Source: Saccharomycopsis crataegensis (lineage: Eukaryota; Ascomycota; Saccharomycetes; Ascoideales; Saccharomycopsidaceae). Taken from it: a DNA stretch of 64,000 nt. Below are positions 19,589 through 28,781 of the stretch, one piece after another. The notes under the pieces were generated by a model. It was not told where the DNA came from and searched no databases. It saw nothing but the letters and a program-made list of their open reading frames with translations. The translations under genes and the position numbers were made by a program. The stretch's first letter is position 1; the number at the start of each line of letters is the position of its first letter. The stretch is taken from contig NW_027043824.1 of NCBI RefSeq assembly GCF_037102585.1, forward strand, positions 372,001 to 436,000, read 5' to 3'.

Positions 19589-22444
19589 TCAATCCATATC
19601 AATATCTCCAGAAAAACTGGTTTCGAAATTAAACTTGTCAATGTTCAGCACTTTTGGAGGGCTGGTGATTGCAAAAGTATCATTGTTTGGCAGTAACTTT
19701 GTTGGACTCCCCGTAGACCTATTCAACCTAATTGGCGGCCCAATACCTGGGTTATCGTCTTTTTTGTACAGTCTCAACAACCCCGGCAGAATCTGATTGT
19801 TTTGGCTATATCCTTGGCCAAAATACCCCAAGTTTTCTTTATCATTCATAGGGATGTCCAATGATGATTTCGAAACATCAGATTCGCTGATCGACCCAAG
19901 AAGATTCTCTGGAGGCTTTAAACTGATTTCGGTCAATGATGGCTTTTGCTGTCCAAAATTGGTGAAAGCTTTGGAATCATCGATCATCGAGTAGTCTTCT
20001 ATAGTATCATCAACAACTTTTTTCACAAATCTCGTCGGACTACGTAAAAATGGCTTTGTTTCCAGATTGAATGTGAATTTGGCTTGCTCTGGCACTGACA
20101 TTGTTGGCTCAATAACATCGTCCATAGTTTCATCTTCTTCTTGACTACTGTCATCACCACCTTCCAGGTCTTCGCTACTATCAGTATGGTTATAAACAAC
20201 CGTACTACTTGCTGGTAAGTCCCATCGAACCACCTTCTTAATTTTGTGAACATTTTTTCTCTTGGGCGATTTTGTCCTTATTGTGACATTGCCATTCCTT
20301 GAGGATTTATGTGGCGACAATTTTGTCGGTGATGATAACCTTTTACCGGTACTTTTCTTCCCAATATCCACTTGTGCTAATAAGTTATTGACATACTCGG
20401 ACCCCATATTAGCGTCTAAAACTTTATAACAATCGTTCAACATCCCGTTGATCAAAGATAAATTCTCGTCTCTAATGACATCGATATCACCAGTGGTATT
20501 GATGAAAGTTAATTTCTTATGAACTTTGAAAAATGTGTTTGATAAACAATTAAACGTCTGGGAAGTATTTTCATTCTTTTCCCCAACTATTGAGTCCCAA
20601 ACCTTATTTGCTTTGTCCAATACTTGTCTGTCAACATTGTTTTTCATTTGACCAACCAATAAATCGAAAATTAAAGTATCGTAATCGGACCAGCCTTCCA
20701 ATTCTTTCAATTTTGCCTGATGTAGCTTGATGGTTTTGTTCAAATTTTTTTCAAAATCGGTGTCCTTCAGTAAAAAAATATCTGTCATTTCGATTTCTTT
20801 CAGGATATTATCGATGATTTTTTTTATGGCTTCTCGTACATCAAGCAAATCTCGTGGAACATTGACAAATTTTGATCCATAATTCAGCTCAAATGATTTT
20901 AAAAGCAACATGATTTCCAGTTTTTGAAAACTCAACATTCTCTTTTTGGTTAAAAGCTTTGATTTCTGAAGAAGTTGTGGTTGTTTTGTTTGAATTAAAT
21001 TCTTAAGGATATCAACCGATTCAAGGAGATTCAATCCGCATTTTTCTTTCTTCAATTTGAAACTATCAAGCTGCTGTTTGATCACTTTTGCTTCTCTAGT
21101 CCTTAGTTCTTCAATTTCTTGTTTTTGTTCAGTGATCATTTTCAAGTACGAGCCAACATGACGATCTAGATTGTGGGTATTTCTAATTACTTTGGTTTTG
21201 ATTTCTTTGGCACGGTTTGCATATTTGAGGGTATTCAAAGTTTCTTCATAATGTTGACTGGACGGACTAACGCAAACGATCATTACCGTTTTACAGTTCC
21301 CACCCAATGAGAATTTCAAGAGTCTGGTTAATTTGGAGTCTCTATAAGGAATATGATTTCTCCTTTTTGGGTCACATAATGCATTAATACAATTTCCAAG
21401 GGCTAATAATGATCGATTAATATTGGCTCCCTCATGTAATCTTTTACCTTGGTTTTTTGTCGATGATGCTCTCTCACTACCTGCCAAATCAATGATCGAT
21501 AAAGTGGCAAAGAAATGTTCTTCATTAATCCCTCTGGTCCGATTTCTTTGATCGATGTTGATTTGTAAAACTGCATGCGATCTTGATGAGGTTGCATTAG
21601 CTTCGGTGAAATTAATAGTTCTATTGGAGTTTCCGAGAAGAATCAAATCCATGATTTCTTCGACCGTAGTAAGCTTATGATTTGATAAATTCCTTACCGA
21701 TATTCTGTTGTTGCCGTCTTCTCTGATTGTCAAAAGTCGATGTTCGATTTCCGGGTTGAGCAAATCCCTAATGGTTTCGTTGTATATTTCCAAATAACTG
21801 AGCGATACTTCGATGGTCTTTGTATCCTTCAACGCCTCGATTCGTTCGAATAGTTCTTGGGTGGTAGTGTAAATGATTCCTGGATCATCGGGGGTTCCGG
21901 TGATGGTATGGGTTTTCCCACACCCGGTGGCACCATAAGCAAACACTGTGGCATTGTAACCGTCTAGAACGCTGTCTAATAATGGTCTAGTAGTATTGTT
22001 GTACACGTCGATCTGGGCAGCGTCCTCGTCAAATAGTCGATCAAAGGTAAATTTATGTTCACGCATTCTAGAATTTGATTTGGGAAACAACGTTTGTTGC
22101 ATTTTCTGTAATGGATTCTCATCAGCAGGATCAAAGATCAACATTCGTTCATCTACCACATTAACAATCTTTCTAATACCTTTCAAACCAAATCGATTGT
22201 CTCCTGCTCGGAACGAATCACTACTGCCACTGTTGTTGTTATTACCATTATTATTATTACTATTGTTGTTGCTGTTGTTGTTGTTGTTGTTATTATTTGG
22301 ACGGCCACTAAACGCTCCATCTCCTAGAAGTTGTTGGTCATCCTGCTTGACAATTAGTCGAGAACTCTCTGTTGCGGTGAAGGGCCTGACTCTAACGGCC
22401 ACAGTTATTGAAGATTCTCTGGAAGGTCCCTGCGATATTGTCAT
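19589..22444 (-). CDS. KIP3: Kinesin-8 motor protein
   Basis: 951 residues from the ATG at 22444 (MTISQGPSRESSITVAVRVRPF). Kip3 is a plus-end-directed kinesin that depolymerises microtubules and sets spindle and astral microtubule length. The motor domain fills about residues 10-430: P-loop GATGCGKT at 171-178, switch I NATSSRSH, switch II DLAGSERASS, and HIPYRDSKLTRLLKFSLGGNC. The long segment KIVNVVDERMLIFDPADE and the loop before it are typical of kinesin-8. An Asn-rich insert (about 51-73) sits in a surface loop of the motor. Coiled-coil segments follow the neck, then a basic, probably unstructured tail. An upstream in-frame ATG at 22513 would add 23 mostly hydrophobic residues ahead of the conserved start and is not favoured. 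Confidence 0.93.
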   Translation of the reverse strand: MTISQGPSRESSITVAVRVRPFTATESSRLIVKQDDQQLLGDGAFSGRPNNNNNNNNSNNNSNNNNGNNNNSGSSDSFRAGDNRFGLKGIRKIVNVVDERMLIFDPADENPLQKMQQTLFPKSNSRMREHKFTFDRLFDEDAAQIDVYNNTTRPLLDSVLDGYNATVFAYGATGCGKTHTITGTPDDPGIIYTTTQELFERIEALKDTKTIEVSLSYLEIYNETIRDLLNPEIEHRLLTIREDGNNRISVRNLSNHKLTTVEEIMDLILLGNSNRTINFTEANATSSRSHAVLQINIDQRNRTRGINEEHFFATLSIIDLAGSERASSTKNQGKRLHEGANINRSLLALGNCINALCDPKRRNHIPYRDSKLTRLLKFSLGGNCKTVMIVCVSPSSQHYEETLNTLKYANRAKEIKTKVIRNTHNLDRHVGSYLKMITEQKQEIEELRTREAKVIKQQLDSFKLKKEKCGLNLLESVDILKNLIQTKQPQLLQKSKLLTKKRMLSFQKLEIMLLLKSFELNYGSKFVNVPRDLLDVREAIKKIIDNILKEIEMTDIFLLKDTDFEKNLNKTIKLHQAKLKELEGWSDYDTLIFDLLVGQMKNNVDRQVLDKANKVWDSIVGEKNENTSQTFNCLSNTFFKVHKKLTFINTTGDIDVIRDENLSLINGMLNDCYKVLDANMGSEYVNNLLAQVDIGKKSTGKRLSSPTKLSPHKSSRNGNVTIRTKSPKRKNVHKIKKVVRWDLPASSTVVYNHTDSSEDLEGGDDSSQEEDETMDDVIEPTMSVPEQAKFTFNLETKPFLRSPTRFVKKVVDDTIEDYSMIDDSKAFTNFGQQKPSLTEISLKPPENLLGSISESDVSKSSLDIPMNDKENLGYFGQGYSQNNQILPGLLRLYKKDDNPGIGPPIRLNRSTGSPTKLLPNNDTFAITSPPKVLNIDKFNFETSFSGDIDMD

Positions 22445-23080
22445 GAAGATTATCCAAATATGATGATCTGTGAAGAAGAAGAAGTACAAGAAGTCAATAA
22501 GATTATTTATCAAGGGGGGATTTTCAAAATGCAGTTTTTGTCCTTGTCTTTCTTTCCAGCAGATCTATCAACTATCAAAATAATAATATTTCCTTGTTTT
22601 TCCAATGGGATCGGTTGCTACCGCTCGATGATCCTTCTTCTTGTGAAACAGAAAAAAAAAGTAAACAAACGGAGCTCTTGATCTGTTGCTAAAGGCACCT
22701 AGGGTTATTCTCCCCCACCGTGTAGGATACTACTAGATTATTATCGTATTATATAGTTATGTGTATATATGTTGGCAATATTCAATACCAGTTTAGAGCC
22801 GTGTGAATCGTTGAACTATTGGAAGTTTGAAATTTCCCCCGTTGCATCCGGTTATGGCATACTGGAGTAGGTAGGTAAGGTCCCTTTGATGCATGGCACC
22901 AGATGTCGCTAATGGACTGTTTCTGTGGAATGTACGTTGTACAATATATATATATATATTAAATGTGAAATCCTCAATCATCCATAATTTCTTGGTTTTT
23001 TTTTTGTTGTTGTTTCACTTTATTCTTTCTGGATCTCTTTCAAACAAAAGAAACTTTCCTCCAACATCTTCACAACAACC
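22445..23080. other. KIP3 upstream region and 5' region of a small ORF
   Basis: Contains a TATATATATATATATT stretch (about 22945-22960) some 125 bases before the small ORF at 23081, and a T-run at 22998. No other gene seen. Confidence 0.5.
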
Positions 23081-23350
23081 ATGAAAACTTCCACCATTGC
23101 CGTTGGTGCAGCCCTTCTATCCTCAATTGGTGCCTCATTTATCCAAGTCTCGACGTACTCAGATGGATCAATAAGAACTTTCGATTACAGACTTAGAGCT
23201 CCAAGAATCCGTCCAACGTCGCCATTCCAATTATACGAGAATTCTCTAGCTATGGGGACGGTGGAAACATCAACTGGTTCACATGCACCACCAATCAACA
23301 CCGCATCCTACGAAAATTCCAACACTGTACCAACCACTTCACTACTATAA
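23081..23350 (+). CDS. Small hypothetical protein with N-terminal hydrophobic segment
   Basis: 89 residues, unrecognised. The N-terminus (MKTSTIAVGAALLSSIGASF) looks like a signal peptide or a single membrane segment. The rest is polar, rich in Ser, Thr, Pro and Asn, with no Cys or clear motif. The start context (CAACAACCATGAAAAC) and the upstream TATA-like and CT-rich stretch suit a real yeast gene. Its 3' end overlaps an open stretch on the opposite strand (23308-23553), so at most one of the two may be real. A small secreted or membrane protein is a guess from composition only. Confidence 0.45.
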   Translation: MKTSTIAVGAALLSSIGASFIQVSTYSDGSIRTFDYRLRAPRIRPTSPFQLYENSLAMGTVETSTGSHAPPINTASYENSNTVPTTSLL

Positions 23351-23553
23351 GCCAATAGATGTTGTGGTTTGGGAGTTCTAAATTCATCATCATTATCGTA
23401 CTGCCATTCTTTTTTCTCGTTTGCTGCAGTCATTGTACTTTTACCAGCTTTTCCATAAATATCATCACATACGTCAATTGGACATAAATTTTTGTCATCA
23501 TCACCATTTTCAATTCTTCTTTGAGCAGCTTCCTCTGGAGGATCTCTTTTGCT
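23308..23553 (-). CDS. Possible terminal exon of an unrecognised small gene
   Basis: An 81-codon open stretch on the minus strand with coding-like composition: an acidic, Asp/Asn-rich protein containing CPIDVCDDIYGKAGKST and KKEWQYDNDDEFRTPKP. It lacks an early ATG (first Met near the middle) and begins directly after an in-frame TAATAG that could serve as a 3' splice site. A short ATG frame upstream on the same strand (about 23713-23742, MDSSKEDPIR) ends at GTATAA and could in principle be a first exon in matching phase. The splice signals are not canonical and I recognise no homologue. Alternatively, an accidental open frame. Confidence 0.25.
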   Translation of the reverse strand, partial: SKRDPPEEAAQRRIENGDDDKNLCPIDVCDDIYGKAGKSTMTAANEKKEWQYDNDDEFRTPKPQHLLAYSSEVVGTVLEFS

Positions 23554-24302
23554 CTATTACTTAATTTTTTTATTTATGTATATATATAGTATTTTCCAAT
23601 TTATATGAATCAAATATCAAAATATTCTTTGGTTAATGTAAGCTGCTTTTATTCTTCTTTTTAAGCAGATGATCGATCCATTACTGGTCAATTAATCTCC
23701 AGTTATACTCTAATGGGGTCCTCTTTAGAACTGTCCATCTTTGTAATGGTCTTGGCTAAATTGCATTAAATTCAATTTAGTCCATACAGAATAGAAAAAA
23801 AAAAAAAAAAGAAAACATTTGATTATTATTATTATTATTATTAATTTTTTTTTTTTTTTATCATGACTATTAGTGCTCTTGGCATAGGTGGTGTTCATTA
23901 TATAATTAAGACAAAGTAAATGATATTTTCAGGTAAAAATAAAAGAAATCAAGAATTAATGAAGCAACAGAAACAAATAAATAAAAGAAAATATGAAAAA
24001 AAGAAAATGAAACTAAATAATGGAAAAAGCAAATGAACCTGACAATGATTCTATTTAAAATTACCTTCGATGAAAAAACAAAACAAAACAAAACAAAAAA
24101 ACAATAATTACTAGAAATCAAAAATTGTTCAAAGAAATATGGATCATTGTGGAAACCAAAATCATATAAAGCAAAACAAGATTAGAAACAGAAAAGGAAC
24201 AAACAAACAAAAACAAAATGAATGTTCAGGTATCAAAAAAGTTGAGAAGAATCCAACTTTTCACCCCTTTTTTTTTTCAGTTTTGCCTTGTTAACTCACA
24301 AT
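23351..24302. repeat. Low-complexity intergenic region
   Basis: Apart from the minus-strand open stretch at 23308-23553, this is simple sequence: A-runs (about 23793-23808), a TTATTATTATTA run at 23822-23843, a T-run at 23847-23860, and CAAAACAAAACAAAA at 24078-24098. It is the 3' side of CSR1. No RNA gene recognised. Confidence 0.5.
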
Positions 24303-25766
24303 TTAACAAAAATTTATCAAACCTAATCTATCAAAGTTACTTCTTCCTCTAATATATGGGTCCAACTTAATGTAATTATCATTCAATTGTTTGCCGATCT
24401 TGATTCTTTGTTCCAAGAACCCGGCACTCTCCGCAGAATCATCAGCTTCAATCCATTTCAAAGTGGTGACAATAAAGTTCTCAATAATTTCTTCACGTTC
24501 CTTGATCAATTGAGTCTTCTCTGGCGAGTCATTGATCACCAAATCATTTTCACCTTCTTTTGGTTCGATATAAGTTGGCTCGAAATCGTCCTTACCACCA
24601 AGAGATGCCGGCAAATTTTCGGCTTCGATGAATTTTTCTAAATCCAGGGTGTTTTTAGTGAAATTGACTTTGGAAGCCACGACCGGATCTAACCAGTTCT
24701 TGATGATGTTCCAAATACCACTGAACACCCAAGGGGCCTTATGAATCAACAACACCCCCAAGGACTCAGGATAATGCGCCTCGAACGCGCTGATCATAAA
24801 CTTAACTGGGGAGTAATCCATATTAGACAATGAGAAATCACTCATATCAAACAAGATCGAAGCAGAATCAACCGGTTCTTTCAAGAATAATCTCGCGGTT
24901 TCAATCACCATCAAGGTGTACAATTGCATTTCTTCGATGGTTTGATCGGAAGAATGGTGCAATCTTGGTCTAACCACCACGATCGGTCTACCTTGCTTGT
25001 CAAACCCTCTGATGTAAGACTTGTTTAATTCGTAGTTCTTGAACACCCCAGCGTTGTTGGTCTTATCACTATTGATATACTCTTCCCAAAGTTTCAATTC
25101 CCCTTCTCTCAAGTGTCTATCAATCTGGGAATCCTTGATTCTCCAATGCAAAGTGTTGCTGATCATCGCCAACGACTTATCGACGTCCCATTTTCTGGCA
25201 CGCAAGAATCGCAACACCAAATTATCTGGGGAGTCGAGCCTCAAAAAACTCCAGAAATTCTCATACATCTCATCGGGTTTCAAATCTTTAAGGGCCCCAT
25301 GCACCATCTCGTCGGTGTATCTCCCTTCAATTTCCACTTTCGAAGGGATTTGTTTGATCGATTCACTAAGAGAACCGACTCTTTTGTGGCCAAAAGTGCC
25401 ATTTTGACTCACTGCTGGGCTGGCAGTGGCGGTGGCACTAGTCTCCTTGGTTTTCTTTTTCCCTAATTTGAATTTTGAGAATTTCCCACCACTTTTCTTC
25501 TCTTTGGCAGTGGTGCTACTGGTGGCATCGGCGGTGGCAGCAGCAGCACCACTGGCAGCACTGTCGATAGTGGCATCTTCGTATTCGTTTCCAAGGGTAC
25601 AAGAGGCTCTCAACAATTTCTTACCCTCACTGGAAGTAGGGATTTTCGCTGGTCTGCCCCAGAAATTCAAGATATACGCCCAAAGTTCTTTCAAGCGTAA
25701 TTCTTCTTCCGAAGTGATGGTTTCAATTCTTCCTTGAGGAATGGTTCTGGCAGAAGTAGTGGTCAT
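24303..25766 (-). CDS. CSR1: Sec14-like phosphatidylinositol transfer protein, Csr1 type
   Basis: 487 residues. A Sec14-homologue lipid exchange protein (Csr1/Sfh2 in S. cerevisiae, 408 residues) acting in the cytosol and on lipid droplets or membranes. An N-terminal CRAL/TRIO helical part is interrupted by a low-complexity Ala/Thr/Lys insert (about residues 68-120), which explains the extra length. The lipid-binding domain spans about 230-390 with VVRPRLHHSSDQT, LFDMSDFSLSNMDYSPVKF and AHYPESLGVLLIHKAPWVFSGIWNIIKNWLDPVVASKV. The C-terminal YIKLDPYIRGRSNFDR is also specific to Csr1 among Sec14 proteins. The ATG at 25766 is first in frame. Confidence 0.93.
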   Translation of the reverse strand: MTTTSARTIPQGRIETITSEEELRLKELWAYILNFWGRPAKIPTSSEGKKLLRASCTLGNEYEDATIDSAASGAAAATADATSSTTAKEKKSGGKFSKFKLGKKKTKETSATATASPAVSQNGTFGHKRVGSLSESIKQIPSKVEIEGRYTDEMVHGALKDLKPDEMYENFWSFLRLDSPDNLVLRFLRARKWDVDKSLAMISNTLHWRIKDSQIDRHLREGELKLWEEYINSDKTNNAGVFKNYELNKSYIRGFDKQGRPIVVVRPRLHHSSDQTIEEMQLYTLMVIETARLFLKEPVDSASILFDMSDFSLSNMDYSPVKFMISAFEAHYPESLGVLLIHKAPWVFSGIWNIIKNWLDPVVASKVNFTKNTLDLEKFIEAENLPASLGGKDDFEPTYIEPKEGENDLVINDSPEKTQLIKEREEIIENFIVTTLKWIEADDSAESAGFLEQRIKIGKQLNDNYIKLDPYIRGRSNFDRLGLINFC

Positions 25767-26361
25767 GGTTGGTCCTTTCTTCTTTTTATTTTTATTTTAT
25801 ATTTAGCTTTTGTTGATTGAGCGGACGTAGAAAGCAAATTCTTCTGAAGAGTTGTGTGCGTGGCTAGTTTTTTATGGGTTTATTTATCTATTCCAAGGAT
25901 CAATTTTCGGCACAAAAAATGAAATTGACAAATGAAAGCAAACAAAACAGAAAATAATATTAATAATAATATGAATATGAATATAAATATAAAGCGCAAA
26001 AACAGTAGTTAGCTAAGCTCTATTTTTTTTTTTTCTTTCTTCTGAACCTCAATTCTGTGTAGGACAATAGAAACCAGGCTTCAAAGAATCGATCTATCTA
26101 AGAATGGTGGTGGTTGACGTCTTGCCGAAAAAAAATTCCCCAACAACGAAAGGAAAAAAAAATGGTAAAATCCCGTGTCATGTGACACTAACGCTTTCCC
26201 ACCTACCGAATCGCTGTCTAAATAAAATACCTATACGCAACAATTACAATAATAATAATAATAATAATAATAATGAATATTCTTTTTGAATTATAAATAA
26301 TGATAATGATGATCTCATCCATCACCACTAATCAATATATTTTATATACTATACTAACCGA
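25767..26361. other. CSR1 upstream / VAM7 downstream region
   Basis: Presumed CSR1 promoter, with A/T-rich tracts, a GAATATGAATATAAATAT stretch near 25970-25992 and an AATAATAATAATAAT microsatellite at 26248-26274. No gene supported. Confidence 0.5.
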
Positions 26362-27588
26362 TTATCCATTGATTTTCCTGGTTTTCTTATTGGCATACTT
26401 CAACTTCGTAGACGCATTATCAACATCCCTATCAAGCTCTCCTAGAAGGGTGTTTTGGTAATCCAACTCCTCATTGATCGTCAACCCCATCATTTTCTGT
26501 CTTTGGATTGCTTTACTCAACATTGCAAGCTCATCGTCTTGGGTTTTCAACTTCAATTGCTGCTGTTGCAACAAATCTGTATCTCCTAGTCCCCGGGTCT
26601 CGTCAGTCTCTGGCAACGGTTGTCCCAAAACCCGTCTGGATGGTTTTTTCCCAAATAACCCATTAACTTCATTTACCCCACGAGACTCCGACATCACGAC
26701 GACATTGAAACTTCCCGGCATTGTCGATATTGGTTTCTCACTGCTGCTGCTGCTGCTGCTGCTGCTGCCATTATATTTCTCCCCATTGATGCTGGTCAAT
26801 AAACTTTCAATATTCCCATGCTCTTGCTTGAGAGAACTCAACAAATCTTTCCTCCTTCTGATCTCTCCATCTCCTAAAACTTCAGGACCTCCAGCGGCGA
26901 CGGACCTGTCCTTTGCTGCCAACCCACCCCGATTCTTCTTCTGGTTTATCTCATGAAGTTTCAACCCTTGGTCTAATGGGTCAAACCTCGATCGCACCAC
27001 GATCAAATTCTTCCGGGTTTGCTGAGGATTACTAGCACAAAGACTTCTAGCAACTTGTAGTAATTTCCGACACTCGCGCACTGTATCCAACCACGCTCCA
27101 ATATCGATAATCGGGTCATTTCCCCCACCAACACCGGATTTCAACGAATAATGCATTGCCGTATTATTACTTTTATTATTATTTTTATTATTATTATTAC
27201 TAGTACTACCACTAGTACTCTCCTTGAAGATCCCCAGGGGTAGTTCCAAGAACCCTTCAAACGCCAAAGTGTTCCTCCAATCACCATCATCATCGACCCC
27301 GTTATTCACGATTTGCAGCAAGATGTACTCGAACTCACTTCTCCGAAACTCCACCACTTCGCGATCGTTGCTATTCTGATAAAACTTGGTTTTGGGAGGC
27401 ACCACTAGCGGGAATTTCTTGTTGTTCTTGTACCGCATTTCCTCTTCCATATCATGGAATAGTTTGTAAAAATCAGAGTACCGTCTGGCCAACTCATACT
27501 TCCTTAAGGGAAGTCGCACCAGTACGTGATAAACCGTGTATGAACCATCAATCAATGATGTTCTGGGTATTGAAACTTGCACGTCCAT
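26362..27588 (-). CDS. VAM7: Vacuolar Qc-SNARE with PX domain
   Basis: 408 residues. Vam7 is the soluble SNARE that binds PI3P on the vacuole through its PX domain and pairs with Vam3, Vti1 and Nyv1 for homotypic fusion under HOPS control. PX domain at about residues 1-125, with the PI3P-contact motif RRYSDF (35-40) and VVPPKTKFY. The C-terminal 65 residues carry the Qc SNARE heptads (LLQQQQLKLKTQDDELAMLSK.., GLTINEELDYQNTLLGELDRDVD) with a central Gln, and no membrane anchor, as expected. The linker between them is longer than in S. cerevisiae Vam7 (316 residues) because of Asn- and Ser-rich inserts. Start at the first ATG. Confidence 0.88.
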   Translation of the reverse strand: MDVQVSIPRTSLIDGSYTVYHVLVRLPLRKYELARRYSDFYKLFHDMEEEMRYKNNKKFPLVVPPKTKFYQNSNDREVVEFRRSEFEYILLQIVNNGVDDDGDWRNTLAFEGFLELPLGIFKESTSGSTSNNNNKNNNKSNNTAMHYSLKSGVGGGNDPIIDIGAWLDTVRECRKLLQVARSLCASNPQQTRKNLIVVRSRFDPLDQGLKLHEINQKKNRGGLAAKDRSVAAGGPEVLGDGEIRRRKDLLSSLKQEHGNIESLLTSINGEKYNGSSSSSSSSSEKPISTMPGSFNVVVMSESRGVNEVNGLFGKKPSRRVLGQPLPETDETRGLGDTDLLQQQQLKLKTQDDELAMLSKAIQRQKMMGLTINEELDYQNTLLGELDRDVDNASTKLKYANKKTRKING

Positions 27589-28138
27589 AGTGGTAGTGTA
27601 GCAATATATCTATCTACCTTTTTTTTTTTTTTTTCCTTTGGTTCTTCCAACAATAAGTAGTGATAAAAGTAAGTACTGTTATGAAACAATCAAATAAGAA
27701 AAATAAAAACAATAATAATGATAATAAAATATTAAATAAAAAAAAAAAAGTGTTCTAGTTATCTTGTGACCAGAAAAACCACCCGCGACGGAGTTGCAAT
27801 TAAAACATCATCACGTGAATATACTATCATCATCAACATCGATAAGTTTTCTTCAAAAAGATGGCCTTTTTTTTTTTTCTGACAGGCAGATAATATATAT
27901 ATATATATTCTATAAAATAGAGACCTTTAAATGGCCCTTTCAATTGGGAGGCTTTTTTTTTCAAACGGTTACCTCATCCGTTATTGGATATCATTCATCA
28001 ATGATATCATATCATAATACAGGTAAAACTGCAGAACACAAAACACAATATATATTACTCTCCAAAATAGTAACTGTTTAAAGGATAATAAATAAAAAGA
28101 AAAGATATAATTGCTGTTCAAAATCAATAACAAAAGTC

Positions 28139-28169
<31 letters not shown>

Positions 28170-28781
28170 TTCAACAAACACCATTGACTTCAAAAAAGCA
28201 AAAGTAATTAGTATGAGTGATAAAACTCAAAAAAAAAAAAGAATTAAAAATTAGTCAACGGCAAATTAAGGTTGATTGATATGTGGTGAAAAAACAAAAA
28301 AAAAAAAAAGTCACCATCAACAAAATACAAGAGATAAAAATGTATGAGACAGGGAGGAAGGGAGAGAGAGAGAGATAAAACAATAGAATATAATATAGGA
28401 AAACAATTTGACTTTTGGTAGAATAGAAAACTGAAAAAAAAACAACATGAAAAGTATTAAAACTGAAACGCAAAAAATTTAAAAGTGATTGATTGACGTT
28501 AATAGGGATCAAGATAATCAGTAAGGTGCAATGGAAAATCACACCCTTCTCTTTCCTAATTATAGGCAACCAGCAAATTTATGAAAAAAAACAAAAAACA
28601 AAAAATAAAAGCAAACTCTAGAGATATAACCATGGAAAGATAAAAAAAAACAAGCAAAAAAAAACAACTCTTTAGCAAACACAACAAATAAACCAAAACC
28701 CAATTTTTTTTTTTTTTTTTTTTTTTCACTTTGCTTCAAAAAAAAAAAAGAACAAAAGACAATTCTATCTATCCACAGAAA
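27589..28781. repeat. Low-complexity region, VAM7 upstream and CLG1 3' side
   Basis: About 1.2 kb with T-runs (27619-27635), TATATATATATATA (27893-27907), a 26-base A-run (28141-28166), (GA)n at 28364-28376 and a T-run at 28706-28726. A CACGTG lies at 27812-27817, about 225 bases upstream of VAM7. No gene recognised. Confidence 0.5.

Noticed and set aside
23822-23860. TTA/TTT repeats near 23.8 kb considered as a CRISPR-like or tandem array
   Set aside because: A plain microsatellite; no spaced repeats, and the genome is eukaryotic.
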